Counted from the stretch's first letter, positions 8,614 through 17,104 are shown. The stretch: DNA of 64,000 nucleotides from Zoogloea sp. (GCF_023150065.1 NZ_JAKLLN010000004.1:186001-250000); one strand, 5' to 3'. The notes: generated from the letters alone by a model not told the origin. Numbers and translations are program-made.

Positions 8614-9344
8614 GCCCGCTGCGCGAATTCCAGCTCGCCTTCGGCCGGCGTATCCGGGCGGGTGTCCGGGCGCCGCTGCCGGCCGGCGTGCCGCGGCAGC
8701 GCATGGCGGTGTACGAGGAACTGCTCTTCAACAACCTGTGCGGTTTTCTCGAGCGTTGTTTCCCGGTGGGGCGGGCCTGCCTGGGCGAGCAGCGGTGGAC
8801 GCGCCTGTGCCGGGCCTTCTACCGGGAGTGGCCCTGCGCCACCGCCTGGTTCCGCGAGATCCCGCGGGAGTTCGTCGACTACCTGCAGGCGGGTCCCCGC
8901 CAGCGCCTGCCGCGCTGGTTCGCCGAGCTGGCCCGTTACGAACAGGCCGAGCTGGCCGTGGACGTGATGGACGTGGCACCGCCTGCCGGCCTTGCCGACG
9001 GCGATCTCGTCGACGGCTGCCCCGTGCTCAATCCGGCCCTGCTGTCCCTGGCCTTCCAGTGGCCGGTGCACCGCATCGGGCCGGAGGCCCGCCCGCGCCG
9101 GCCGGCGCCGGTGCAGCTGCTGGTGTTCCGCGACGGGGGCGACGAGGTGCGCTTCGTCGAGACCAACCCCGCCACCGCCCGCCTGCTGAGCCTGCTGGAG
9201 CTTGGCGGCGTGTCCGGCCGCGAGGCCCTGACTCAGCTCGCCGCCGAACTCGGCCGGGTGCCGGACACCGCCTTCATGGACTTCGGCCGGCACAGCCTGG
9301 CCGACCTGCGCCGCCTCGGCGTGCTGCTGGGGACGGCCGCATGA
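8610..9344 (+). CDS. bufC: BufC: DUF2063 partner protein of the MNIO enzyme
   Basis: 244 aa. The N-terminus (LREFQLAFGRRIR, then VYEELLFNNLCGFLERCFPV) is the DUF2063 domain, which binds the MNIO enzyme and presents the precursor peptide in related systems. The C-terminal half carries a second domain with TNPATARLLSLLELG, resembling the substrate-recognition wing. It overlaps bufB by four bases. Older annotation calls this family 'putative DNA-binding', which is not supported by context. Confidence 0.88.
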   Translation: MSPLREFQLAFGRRIRAGVRAPLPAGVPRQRMAVYEELLFNNLCGFLERCFPVGRACLGEQRWTRLCRAFYREWPCATAWFREIPREFVDYLQAGPRQRLPRWFAELARYEQAELAVDVMDVAPPAGLADGDLVDGCPVLNPALLSLAFQWPVHRIGPEARPRRPAPVQLLVFRDGGDEVRFVETNPATARLLSLLELGGVSGREALTQLAAELGRVPDTAFMDFGRHSLADLRRLGVLLGTAA

Positions 9345-9418
9345 GCTTCCCTGCTATGCTGGACCAGGTGGCCGGACATCCGGCACCGTGCCTCACCCCC
9401 CGGACCTCGCCCCATGCC

Positions 9419-10006
9419 ATGACCGCCACGTCCCACGCCGAGCTGATCTCCGGCTTCCGCCCGCAGATGCTCAAGTTTGCCCGCCTGCAGTTGCAGGACG
9501 ACGCGGCCGCCGAGGATGCGGTCCAGGAGGCCATCGAGGCCGCCCTCAAGGGCATCGAGCGCTTTGCCGGCCGCTCGGCCCTGAAGACCTGGCTGTTCAC
9601 CATCGTCCGTCACAAGGTCATCGACGTCCTGCGCGAGCGCGGGCGCACGGTGCAGGTCTCCAGCCTGGAGCGCGACGAGGCCGACATGGATGAAGCCTTC
9701 GACGCCCTGTTCCGCGAGAACGAGCACTGGAGCCCGGTGAGCCGCCCGCGGCCATGGGGCAACCCCGACGAAGCCCTCGAACAGAAGCAGTTCTGGCAGG
9801 TCTTCGAGATCTGCCTGGAGGTGCTGCCGGCGCGCACCGCGCGGGTCTTCATGATGCGGGAGTTCCTCGGCCTCGAAACCGACGAGATCTGCACCACCCT
9901 GGCCCTCAGCGTGAGCAACTGCAACGTGATCCTGCACCGGGCCCGGGCGGGGCTGCGGCAATGTCTCTCCGAAGGCTGGTTCGGAGGAAAGGCGGTTTCA
10001 TGCTGA
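9419..10006 (+). CDS. ECF RNA polymerase sigma factor of the bufferin operon
   Basis: 195 aa. Region 2 is clear (LQDDAAAEDAVQEAIEAALK, then LKTWLFTIVRHKVIDVLRER) and region 4 ends in LALSVSNCNVILHRARAGLR. ECF sigma factors of this type accompany DUF692/DUF2282 operons and, from memory, resemble the Neisseria sigmaE-MseR pair. Start choice is uncertain: 9419 fits the usual family length, but an in-frame ATG at 9341 overlaps the bufC stop (ATGA) and has a better ribosome site (GGGGAC), giving 221 aa. Expected to direct transcription of bufA in response to metal or oxidative signals through the next gene. Confidence 0.88.
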   Translation: MTATSHAELISGFRPQMLKFARLQLQDDAAAEDAVQEAIEAALKGIERFAGRSALKTWLFTIVRHKVIDVLRERGRTVQVSSLERDEADMDEAFDALFRENEHWSPVSRPRPWGNPDEALEQKQFWQVFEICLEVLPARTARVFMMREFLGLETDEICTTLALSVSNCNVILHRARAGLRQCLSEGWFGGKAVSC

Positions 10007-10188
10007 GCTGCAAGCACACCACCCGGCTCCTCTCCGAGGCCCTCGACCGCCCCCTGGGCAGGCGGGAGCGCCTTGCCCTGCGCCTGCATCTGGTCTTCTG
10101 CCGGGGCTGCCGGGCCTTCCGGCAGCAGATCGATTTCCTGCGCCGGGCCAGTCGTGCCTTCACCGGTCACGACGATGGCGCCACCTGA
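10000..10188 (+). CDS. Short zinc-finger anti-sigma factor (zf-HC2 type)
   Basis: 62 aa. It has an early CKHTTRLLSEALDRPL and the zinc-binding H-x3-C-x2-C motif in HLVFCRGC, the signature of ZAS/MseR-type anti-sigma factors. No membrane segment follows, so it is a soluble cytosolic regulator. The ATG at 10000 overlaps the sigma gene end and is preceded by GGAGG at 9983-9987. It most likely holds the adjacent ECF factor inactive until metal or thiol stress disturbs the zinc site. Confidence 0.82.
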   Translation: MLSCKHTTRLLSEALDRPLGRRERLALRLHLVFCRGCRAFRQQIDFLRRASRAFTGHDDGAT

Positions 10189-10387
10189 TCCTTCCGCGTC
10201 CCCTTCAGTTTTCCCGCGAATGACCGTCACAGGTGGCGCGTAGTCTGTTGCGCTGCGATACCGGCTTTGCCATCCCTGGCAACGAAATCACGTTTCAGGC
10301 CTCCAATGAGGCGAATGTGCTTTGCTGCATCGCAGCAGCGGGACTATCCTGTCGGCTACGGCACCACCCCATGAAGCGAGAATCAGC
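10189..10387. promoter_or_regulatory. Leader region before the CNB-AckA-PduL gene with three short inverted repeats
   Basis: No gene is visible in these 199 bases. They hold three small perfect inverted repeats: TTGCCA-TCCC-TGGCAA at 10267-10282, GCCTC-CAAT-GAGGC at 10299-10312 and TGCTGC-ATC-GCAGCA at 10323-10337. They could be operators or 5' leader hairpins. No convincing promoter or FNR box was found. Confidence 0.4.
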
Positions 10388-12709
10388 GTGAGTGAAATCG
10401 ATCTGAAAAGGTTCTTCCTCGAACAGGTACGCCTCTTCGAACACTTCCCGGCCGACAAGGTCGAGGAAATCGTCAGCCAGGGCCAGCTGGCCAGCTACGA
10501 GGGCAACGAGGCCATCCTCGAGACCGGCGACGACAGCAAATACATTGGCGTGCTGATCACCGGCCATGCCGAGATCTCCATCACCGACAACACCGGCACC
10601 CGCTCGGTGCTCAGCCAGCTCGGGCCCGGTGACGTCTTCGGCGTCATGTCCATCCTCACCGGCGAGCGCCTGTCCGCCGACGTGATCGCCGGCAACCGCT
10701 GCTACGTGCTGCTGATCCCCCAGGCGGTCTTCAACGCTCACATCCTCACCAACCCGAAGGCCATCGCCTACCTGTCGCGCCTGCTCCTCGACCGCATGCG
10801 CAACATGAGCCTGGACATCGTGGCGGGGCAGACCACCAGCACGGCCAAGTCCGAAGATCCCTATGCCCTGTCCCTGGTCACCGGCCAGCCGGGCAAGGTG
10901 GTGGCGCTCAACGTGGGTGTCAGCCAGATCCATTTCGGCATCTACGACACCAAGGACATGGGCGCCGACGTGCATGGCATCGTCGACAACGCCGACCCGG
11001 CGGTGGTCTGCATCACCGTGATGGTGGGCACCCAGGTCAAGACGCAGATGCGTGAGCCCTTCCCCCTCACCGAGCTGTTCCGGGTGATGCAGGAAGCCAC
11101 CCGCCTGCTCGGCGACGCCTTCACCTTTCATCCCGAGGACGTCACCGCCGTCGGCCACCGGGTGGTCCATGGGGGCAGCAAGTTCTCCAGCGCGGTGGTC
11201 ATCACCCCGCAGGTGATTACCGAGATCGAAGCCCTCTCGGTGTTCGCGCCCCTGCACAACCCGGTGAACGTCGAGGGCATCCGCATGGCCATGAGCCAGC
11301 TCTCCGGCGTGCCCCACGTGGCAGTCTTTGACACCGCCTTCCACCAGACCCTGCCGCCCTACGCCTACCTCTACGGCCTGCCCTACGACCTGTACAAGCA
11401 GGAAGGCATCCGTCGCTACGGTTTCCACGGCACCTCCCACCGCTACGTCTCCCTGAAGGCCGCCGAAGTCGTCCAGCGCCCCCTCGGCGAGCTCGAGGTG
11501 GTGTCCTGTCACCTGGGCATCGGCGCCTCCCTGTGTGCCATCGACCACGGCCGCTCGGTGGACACCACCATGGGCATGACCCCCACCGACGGTCTCATCA
11601 TGCCCAGCCGCTCCGGCAGCATCGACCCGGCGGTAATGATCCACCTGATGCAGCAGCACGGCATGTCACCCGAGCAGCTCTCCAGCCTGATCAACACCGG
11701 CAGCGGCCTGAAGGGCATCTCCGGCATCTCCAGCAACATCCACGACATCGAGACGGCGGCCAGCAACGGCCATCACCGCGCCCTGCTGGCCCACAAGGCC
11801 TTCTGCTACCAGGTGCGCAAGAACATCGGCGCCTACGTGGCGGCCATGGGCGGCATCGACGTGCTGGCCTTCACCGGCGACGTGGGCGAGACCAGCGCCA
11901 CCGTGCGCAGCCTGGCCTGCCAGGGCCTCGGCTACATGGGCATCAAGCTGGATGAAGAGAAGAACCGCAATCTCGGCCTGGTGGGCTCCCACGCCATCAT
12001 CTCCGCCGACGATTCGCCGGTCACCATCCTCGTCATCACCAACGACGACGAGCGCCTGGTGGCCTGGGAGACCCTGCGCGCCATCGAGCGCAACCAGCTG
12101 CTCCTCGAAGCCCGCACCGGCGAGCCGCCGGCCATCCCCATCGAGATCTCGGCCCACCACGTGCACCTGTGCCAGGCCGACGTGGACAAGCTCTTCGGCC
12201 CCGGCCACCAGCTGACGCCCGAGCACGAGCTGTCCCAGCCGGGGCAGTTCGCCTGTGCCGAGAAGGTGCACCTGGTCGGCCCCAAGGGGCGCATCGCCAA
12301 CGTGCGCGTGCTGGGCCCGACCCGCAAGGAGACCCAGGTCGAGATCGCCATGACCGAGCAGTTCAAGGTCGGCATCCAGCCCCCCATCCGCGAGTCCGGC
12401 GACCTGGTGAACACCCCGGGCATCACCCTCGAAGGCCCGGCCGGCAGCACCACCATCGAGCGCGGCGTGATCTGCGCCCAGCGCCACATCCACATGACCC
12501 CCGAAGACGCCCTGCGTTTCCGCGTGCGCGACAAGTACATCGTCCGCGTACGCATCGAGGGCGAGCGCGAGCTGATCTTCGGCGATGTGGTGGTGCGTGT
12601 GAACCCGGCCTACCGCCTGGCCATGCACATCGACACCGACGAAGGCAACGCCGCCAACATCCGCACCGGCATGCAGGGCTTCATCGAAGAGATCCAGAGC
12701 CGGCTGTGA
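10388..12709 (+). CDS. Fusion: cyclic-nucleotide-binding-like domain + acetate kinase domain + PduL phosphotransacylase
   Basis: 773 aa with a GTG start; an upstream TTG frame from 10322 lacks support. Residues 1-145 are a CNB fold (GDVFGVMSILTGERLSADVI), but the usual FGE...RSA phosphate cassette is altered (E to V, R to L), so classical cAMP binding is doubtful. Residues 168-570 are acetate kinase: GHRVVHGG, FAPLHNP, VFDTAFHQT, RYGFHGTSH and SRSGSIDP keep the substrate residues. The nucleotide/phosphate loops differ from standard AckA: HLGIGAS for HLGNGGS, FTGDVGET for FTGGIGEN, GVSQIHF for GSSSLKF. Residues 582-773 are PduL with intact zinc ligands (HVH 591/593, RHIHM 700/702, MHID 747). 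If active, it would interconvert acyl-CoA, acyl-phosphate and acetate/propionate in one polypeptide. Confidence 0.9.
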   Translation: MSEIDLKRFFLEQVRLFEHFPADKVEEIVSQGQLASYEGNEAILETGDDSKYIGVLITGHAEISITDNTGTRSVLSQLGPGDVFGVMSILTGERLSADVIAGNRCYVLLIPQAVFNAHILTNPKAIAYLSRLLLDRMRNMSLDIVAGQTTSTAKSEDPYALSLVTGQPGKVVALNVGVSQIHFGIYDTKDMGADVHGIVDNADPAVVCITVMVGTQVKTQMREPFPLTELFRVMQEATRLLGDAFTFHPEDVTAVGHRVVHGGSKFSSAVVITPQVITEIEALSVFAPLHNPVNVEGIRMAMSQLSGVPHVAVFDTAFHQTLPPYAYLYGLPYDLYKQEGIRRYGFHGTSHRYVSLKAAEVVQRPLGELEVVSCHLGIGASLCAIDHGRSVDTTMGMTPTDGLIMPSRSGSIDPAVMIHLMQQHGMSPEQLSSLINTGSGLKGISGISSNIHDIETAASNGHHRALLAHKAFCYQVRKNIGAYVAAMGGIDVLAFTGDVGETSATVRSLACQGLGYMGIKLDEEKNRNLGLVGSHAIISADDSPVTILVITNDDERLVAWETLRAIERNQLLLEARTGEPPAIPIEISAHHVHLCQADVDKLFGPGHQLTPEHELSQPGQFACAEKVHLVGPKGRIANVRVLGPTRKETQVEIAMTEQFKVGIQPPIRESGDLVNTPGITLEGPAGSTTIERGVICAQRHIHMTPEDALRFRVRDKYIVRVRIEGERELIFGDVVVRVNPAYRLAMHIDTDEGNAANIRTGMQGFIEEIQSRL

Positions 12710-12739
12710 GGGCAGGGGGCCCAGCCCCCTTGCCGGTAG

Positions 12740-12771
12740 AAGGGGGCGGCTTCGGTCGCCCCTTGTACTTT
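12740..12771 (+). terminator. Probable terminator after the CNB-AckA-PduL gene
   Basis: A GC-rich stem closes on a TTCG tetraloop (GGGCGGC-TTCG-GTCGCCC, one G-T wobble, flanked by AAGG/CCTT) and is followed by a moderately T-rich stretch. It lies 30 bases after the stop codon and just before the palindromic element. Confidence 0.6.
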
Positions 12772-12783
12772 CAGCCCGGGCCT

Positions 12784-13549
12784 TTGTGGGGTCGAATTCA
12801 TTGGCTATGTTCGCGCTAGGTATGTAAACACGGTCTCTGGCAGGCCCACTGAGCTTTAAACGTCTTGCCTGTCGTTGGGAAAGCGCTTTTCTGGCGCTAG
12901 GGAGCGGCTTTCCGTTGTGTGACGTCACATTGGCCGGGGACTCGCCCCCGGCGGGCGACCTTCTTTCTTGTTGTACGACAAGAAAGAAGGCAAAGAAGCG
13001 TGCCCCGCTGTCGCGCCCCCTTCGGGGGTTCCCTCCTTCCGGCAATGCCGGGCGGGGTCTTCGCAAACTCGCCCTTCGGGCTCAGACATGCGAAGCCCTT
13101 TTTCCGCCCGTCATCACCTCCAGTCGGCGCGCCAGAGGGGAAAGGAAAGGCAGGTGATCAACGGCCAGTGCCCGACTCAATTTCCGCAGGGGCTCGGTGC
13201 GTCCGAAAAGCCCGTTCCGACCCCGCCGAGCAGCACAGCAGCAGGCGGGGAAGTCCGGCGCGGCTGTCTGAGCCCGAAGGGCGAGTTCCGCGCCGGCCGC
13301 CTGCTGCGAGCAGCGCAGGGCAGTCGGCCGAAGGCCGACCGGTGAAGCCGGGTCGCCTTCTTTGCCTTCTTTCTTGGCGAAGCAAGAAAGAAGGTCGCCC
13401 GCCGGGGCGAAATCCCGGCCGACGTCACGAAAAAAAACGGAAAGCCCGCCAGTTACGGCAAGCCCATCAGGCCTGGAGAGCCTTGCCCAGTGGGGCAACA
13501 ACGCTTTCCACACTTAACGCGAACAGCGCCAATGAATTCGACCCCACAA
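12784..13549. mobile_element. 766-bp palindromic (MITE-like) repeat element, copy 1
   Basis: The element is bounded by a perfect 22-bp terminal inverted repeat (core GTGGGGTCGAATTCATTGGC at the left end, its complement at the right end). Much of the interior is also imperfectly inverted: both arms carry a TGACGTC patch, a (G)GCCGGG...CCCGGCGGGCGACC block, a CTTTCTTG hairpin, and a CTCGCCCTTCGGGCTCAGAC block pointing inward. Two strong hairpins are present at 12959-12990 (13-bp stem) and 13365-13394 (12-bp stem). There is no credible coding capacity and no evident target duplication. A shorter copy lies at 46591. It is best read as a non-autonomous dispersed element; its mobiliser is not in the window. 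Together with the terminator it accounts for the gene-free stretch 12710-13567. Confidence 0.8.
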
Positions 13550-13567
13550 CAGCAGAAACCCGACGAC

Positions 13568-15211
13568 TCAGGCCGCCAGCCGGGCCTGGAGCACCCGGGC
13601 CGAAGCCTCCGACACCACCAGGGTGAGCTTCATGGTGGCCCGGGTGGCACCCACGAAGAGACGGCGCATGGCCTTGTCGTCCAGCTCGGCAAAGTCGATC
13701 TCGGTCAGGATCACGCAGGGCGCCGCCCGGCCCTTGAAGCGCAGTACCGAGTCGATGAGGATGTCCCCCGCGGTCTGCACCGGGTTGCCCAGCAGGTCGT
13801 ACTGGCCGGTGGGCGCCTTGAGGCTGTAGGGCCCCAGGCGGGTCAGGGGGCTGAAGGCCGAGTGCTCCCGCCCCCGGTAAGTGATCAGGGCGATGTGCTC
13901 GCGCTTGAAGCCCAGGCCGATGGCCCGGGTAAGGGCGTGCACGCTGCGGCTCAGCAGTTCGGCGGGGTCGGCGTAGGTGAGGATGTCCACCTCCGCACCC
14001 TTCACGGGGCTGCCCGCCTCCACCGACTCCGCCAGGGGCAGCAGCAGGCGTAGCGTCGCGAGGATGTCCCTGGGGCTGCGGTAATTGGTATCCGAGCGCA
14101 GGCTCACCCACCCGGGCAAGGCCGCCGGTGGCCGGCCGTAGAGGTTCTGCAACGGGTCCTCCAGCCACCACGCCCGACCACCGGGGTGCAGGAAGCGCAG
14201 CAGGTTGTCGGCCCAGGCCGCCTGAAAATCCTGCCCCTCGTCGATGATGATCTCGTCGTAGCACGCATCGGCCGCCGGGACGTAGCCGTCGAGAAACGCC
14301 TCCAGCCGCTCGAATGCCCCGGGCTGGCGGAAATCCGGCACCTGCCCCGCAGCCCGGCACAGGCGGTCGGCCAGCTGGTGGTAGGTGGCCACCTCGCCGC
14401 CCGGCGGAGCAATCAGCGCGATGTGATCGGCCAGGGGCCGGTTGTAGCACACGTAGAGGGGCCGCCGCCCCGCCGCCAGGGCATCGCGGTAGGCCGCCAT
14501 GGCCAGCTGGGTCTTGCCCGAGCCGGCCGTCCCGATGATGCGCAGGCGGAAGGGCTCGCATTCGATGCGCCGCGCCCACTCGGCCAGCCCGCCGGAAAGG
14601 CGGGTGTACAGGGCGTGGGCCTGGCCGACCACGGCATGGACCTCGGGCACCAGCTGCAGCACGTCCCCCAGAAAGCGGTGGATGCGGGCCCGGTCGGGCA
14701 GCGCCGGCCCGGTGGCGGGCAGGATGCTGCGGATGATGGGCACGAGGTAGTCCCGCCGGCTGGCGTCCACGATGCGGGCCGGGTCCAGCCCCGCCGTGCC
14801 GGCTTGCTTCACCTGGTAGTCGGGGCAGTACAGCAGGGCCTCCACCGGCACCGGCTCGCCGCCACAGGCGGCCCGCAGCCGACGGGTCAGGGCATCAGTG
14901 CTGCGCGCCAGCTGCAGGGGCACGTTCTTGTCCCGGCCGGCGTAGCGCTTGACCAGCCCCTCGGGGGTTTCCGCCAGAAAACCCGACTTCTGCTCGATCA
15001 GCAGCACCTTGCCGGTGGGCCCGACGATGGCAAAGTCGATCTCGCCGACGAAGGCCTGCCCGGCCTCGCCGACACGGGTCCAGTGCACCCCGTGGTAGAC
15101 GGTGTAGGCGTCGTCCAGCCCGTCGGCGAGCTGGGTGAGGGTCTCGATCTCGCGCTGGGCGGCGCCGGTGGCCTGCATCTCGCGCCAGCCTTCGGGGTGA
15201 ACAATGGCCAT
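13568..15211 (-). CDS. NERD-domain superfamily I helicase-like protein (UvrD-like ATPase with nuclease-related domain)
   Basis: 547 aa. The N-terminal 110 residues contain a NERD nuclease-like signature (GEIDFAIVGPTG with D59, then IEQKSG with E73 and K75). The rest is an SF1/UvrD-type ATPase: Walker A GTAGSGKT at 227-234, Walker B IIIDEGQDF at 322-329, a NYRSP motif and a late VGATRA motif near residue 525. Such proteins are thought to act in DNA repair or defence against foreign DNA; no other defence gene lies beside it. Its 3' end is 18 bases from the right end of the palindromic element. Divergent from creA. Confidence 0.82.
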   Translation of the reverse strand: MAIVHPEGWREMQATGAAQREIETLTQLADGLDDAYTVYHGVHWTRVGEAGQAFVGEIDFAIVGPTGKVLLIEQKSGFLAETPEGLVKRYAGRDKNVPLQLARSTDALTRRLRAACGGEPVPVEALLYCPDYQVKQAGTAGLDPARIVDASRRDYLVPIIRSILPATGPALPDRARIHRFLGDVLQLVPEVHAVVGQAHALYTRLSGGLAEWARRIECEPFRLRIIGTAGSGKTQLAMAAYRDALAAGRRPLYVCYNRPLADHIALIAPPGGEVATYHQLADRLCRAAGQVPDFRQPGAFERLEAFLDGYVPAADACYDEIIIDEGQDFQAAWADNLLRFLHPGGRAWWLEDPLQNLYGRPPAALPGWVSLRSDTNYRSPRDILATLRLLLPLAESVEAGSPVKGAEVDILTYADPAELLSRSVHALTRAIGLGFKREHIALITYRGREHSAFSPLTRLGPYSLKAPTGQYDLLGNPVQTAGDILIDSVLRFKGRAAPCVILTEIDFAELDDKAMRRLFVGATRATMKLTLVVSEASARVLQARLAA

Positions 15212-15316
15212 GACTTTGGGTTACAGTGATCCGGAAGAAAGCGGCCAGGTCGGCACGCCTTCCATTCTGTCAGCACTACCCTGCGGCTGTCATGCAGCCC
15301 CGCTCGAGGACTCCCG

Positions 15317-15781
15317 ATGAAGACCCTGCTCTCCCTTTCCCTGCTGGGCGCCCTGCTGGCGACCACCGTGGCCCGGGCCGACGAGATCGGCTGCACCACC
15401 ACCACCTGGAAGCTGATCGGCGCCAACCACAAGGTGTGTGTCGAGGCCTTCAAGGACGCCAAGGTGCCCGGCGTGACCTGTCACGTCAGCCAGGCCCGCA
15501 CCGGCGGCGTCTCCGGCAGCCTGGGCCTGGCCCAGGATCCTTCCCAGTTCTCACTGGCCTGCCGCCAGACCGGCCCCATCACCCTGCCGGCCAAGCTGCC
15601 CGAGAGCGAGACGATCTTCTCGGAGGACACCTCCCTGGTGTTCAAGGAAACCCGCGTGGTGCGCATGTGGGACAAGGCCAACAACACCCTGGTTTACGTG
15701 GCCATCAGCCGCAAGCTGATCGAAGGCGCACCGATGAACAGCATCTCCACCGTGCCGGTCATGCCCTGGGGCGGACACTGA
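15317..15781 (+). CDS. creA: CreA family periplasmic protein
   Basis: 154 aa with a signal peptide (cleavage after ARA near residue 21). The mature part begins EIGCTTTTWKLIGANHK and includes VEAFKDAKVPGVTCHVSQ and the late TVPVMPW, the pattern of the CreA family. Function is unknown in general; it is exported. It stands alone between the helicase (divergent) and the histidine kinase (convergent, 24 bases apart). Confidence 0.9.
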   Translation: MKTLLSLSLLGALLATTVARADEIGCTTTTWKLIGANHKVCVEAFKDAKVPGVTCHVSQARTGGVSGSLGLAQDPSQFSLACRQTGPITLPAKLPESETIFSEDTSLVFKETRVVRMWDKANNTLVYVAISRKLIEGAPMNSISTVPVMPWGGH

Positions 15782-15805
15782 CCCGTGTATGCCGTGGGGT
15801 CGAAG

Positions 15806-17104
15806 TCATTCGACCGCCTCGGGTGGTGGCTCGATGGGCAGGATGACGGTAAAGGTGGTGCCCTTGCCCACCTCGCTGCTCACGTCGATGCGGCCATGGT
15901 GGCGTTCGACGATGCCCCATGACAGGGACAGGCCCAGGCCGGTGCCCTGCCCCACCGGCTTGGTGGTGTAGAAGGGTTCGAAGATACGCTGCAGGTCCTC
16001 GGCTGGAATCCCCTTGCCGGTGTCCGTCACGCTGATCCACACCCGGTCGTCGCCCTGGCGCCCGGTGCGCAGGCGGATCTCGCCCTGATCCTGGATCGCC
16101 TGGGCGGCGTTGACGATCAGGTTCATGAACACCTGGTTGAGCTGCGAACCCAGGCAGTACACCGGGGGCAGCTCGCCGAACTCCTTGACCACCGTGCAGT
16201 GATACTTGAGCTGGTTGCGGGCCATGTTGAGGGTGGATTCGAGGCCCAGGTGCAGGTCGGCCCAGTGCCATTCGGCGGCGCTGGTGTGGGAGTAGTCCTT
16301 CAGGTCGCTGACGATCTTGCGTACCCGGTCCACCCCTTCTGCCGATTCCCGGAGCAGGGACAGGATGTCTTCGCACAGGAAGGCATAGTCGAGCTTGCCG
16401 CGCAGGGCGGCCGCTTCCGCAAAGGGGGCGGGATCGGCCACCTGCTGCGCGCCCCGCTCATAGGCATCCACCAGGGCCAGCAGATCCCTGACGTAGGTTT
16501 CGAGGGAGCCGAGGTTGGAGCCGACGAAACCCACCGGGTTGTTGATCTCATGGGCGATACCGGCGGCGAGCTGCCCGAGGGAGGCCATCTTCTCCGCCTG
16601 CATGAGCTGCAGCTGGGCCTTTTCGAGGGCCTGGGCGCCGCTTTCAACCTTGTGACGCAAGCGCTGGTTGTTGCGGTCGAGCATGTCCCGGGCGGCCTTG
16701 GCCTCCAGCTGCACCTGGACCCGGGCATTGACGATGGCGGCATGGATGGGCTTGTGGATGTAATCGGCCGCCCCCATGCCGAAGCCCCGCTGCTCGCTGT
16801 CCTCGTCGATCAGGGCGGTCACCAGGATCACCGGGATGTCCCGGGTCGCCGGCTCCTCGCGCAGGCGTTTGAGCACTTCGAAGCCATCCATGTCCGGCAT
16901 CATGATGTCGAGCAGGATCAGATCCGGCCGCGGCTCGCCGACCGCGAGCTCCAGGGCCTTGATGCCGCTGGCCGCCGAGATGACTTTCAGATGACGGGGC
17001 AGCACCCCCTCCAGCACCATGCGATTGATGGGTTCGTCGTCCACCACCAGAACGGTGTGCCGGTGACGTCCGGTGTCATCAGGGCGGCTGTCCGCGTGAT
17101 CCAT
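15806..17104 (-). CDS. Receiver-histidine kinase (REC domain followed by kinase core)
   Basis: 432 aa, soluble. Residues 17-135 are a response-regulator receiver (VDDEP, phospho-Asp D66 in LLDIMMPDMDG, K117 in IHKP). A coiled coil follows, then a HisKA dimerisation helix with H184 in GIAHEINNPVGF, and a HATPase domain (DTGKGIPAED; GTGLGLSLS). REC-first hybrid kinases of this class relay signals without a sensor of their own. The start at 17104 was chosen because GCGGAG lies eight bases upstream; the longer frame to 17131 has no ribosome site. Divergent from nirJ across a 273-base AT-rich region. Confidence 0.88.
   Translation of the reverse strand: MDHADSRPDDTGRHRHTVLVVDDEPINRMVLEGVLPRHLKVISAASGIKALELAVGEPRPDLILLDIMMPDMDGFEVLKRLREEPATRDIPVILVTALIDEDSEQRGFGMGAADYIHKPIHAAIVNARVQVQLEAKAARDMLDRNNQRLRHKVESGAQALEKAQLQLMQAEKMASLGQLAAGIAHEINNPVGFVGSNLGSLETYVRDLLALVDAYERGAQQVADPAPFAEAAALRGKLDYAFLCEDILSLLRESAEGVDRVRKIVSDLKDYSHTSAAEWHWADLHLGLESTLNMARNQLKYHCTVVKEFGELPPVYCLGSQLNQVFMNLIVNAAQAIQDQGEIRLRTGRQGDDRVWISVTDTGKGIPAEDLQRIFEPFYTTKPVGQGTGLGLSLSWGIVERHHGRIDVSSEVGKGTTFTVILPIEPPPEAVE

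Noticed and set aside
12918-12929. TGTGACGTCACA palindrome as a CRP site
   Set aside because: The half-site spacing is two instead of six bases, and it is part of the repeat element's arm; copy 2 has a mismatch.
12915-13626. Several 60-240 aa frames inside the palindromic element
   Set aside because: They read through inverted repeats and hairpins, occur in overlapping frames on both strands and show no protein-like features; the same applies at 46661-47267.
15794-15810. GTGGGGTCGAAGTCATT, resembling the terminal repeat of the palindromic element
   Set aside because: One short match with an indel and no further similarity on either side; it overlaps the 3' end of the histidine kinase gene and may be chance.
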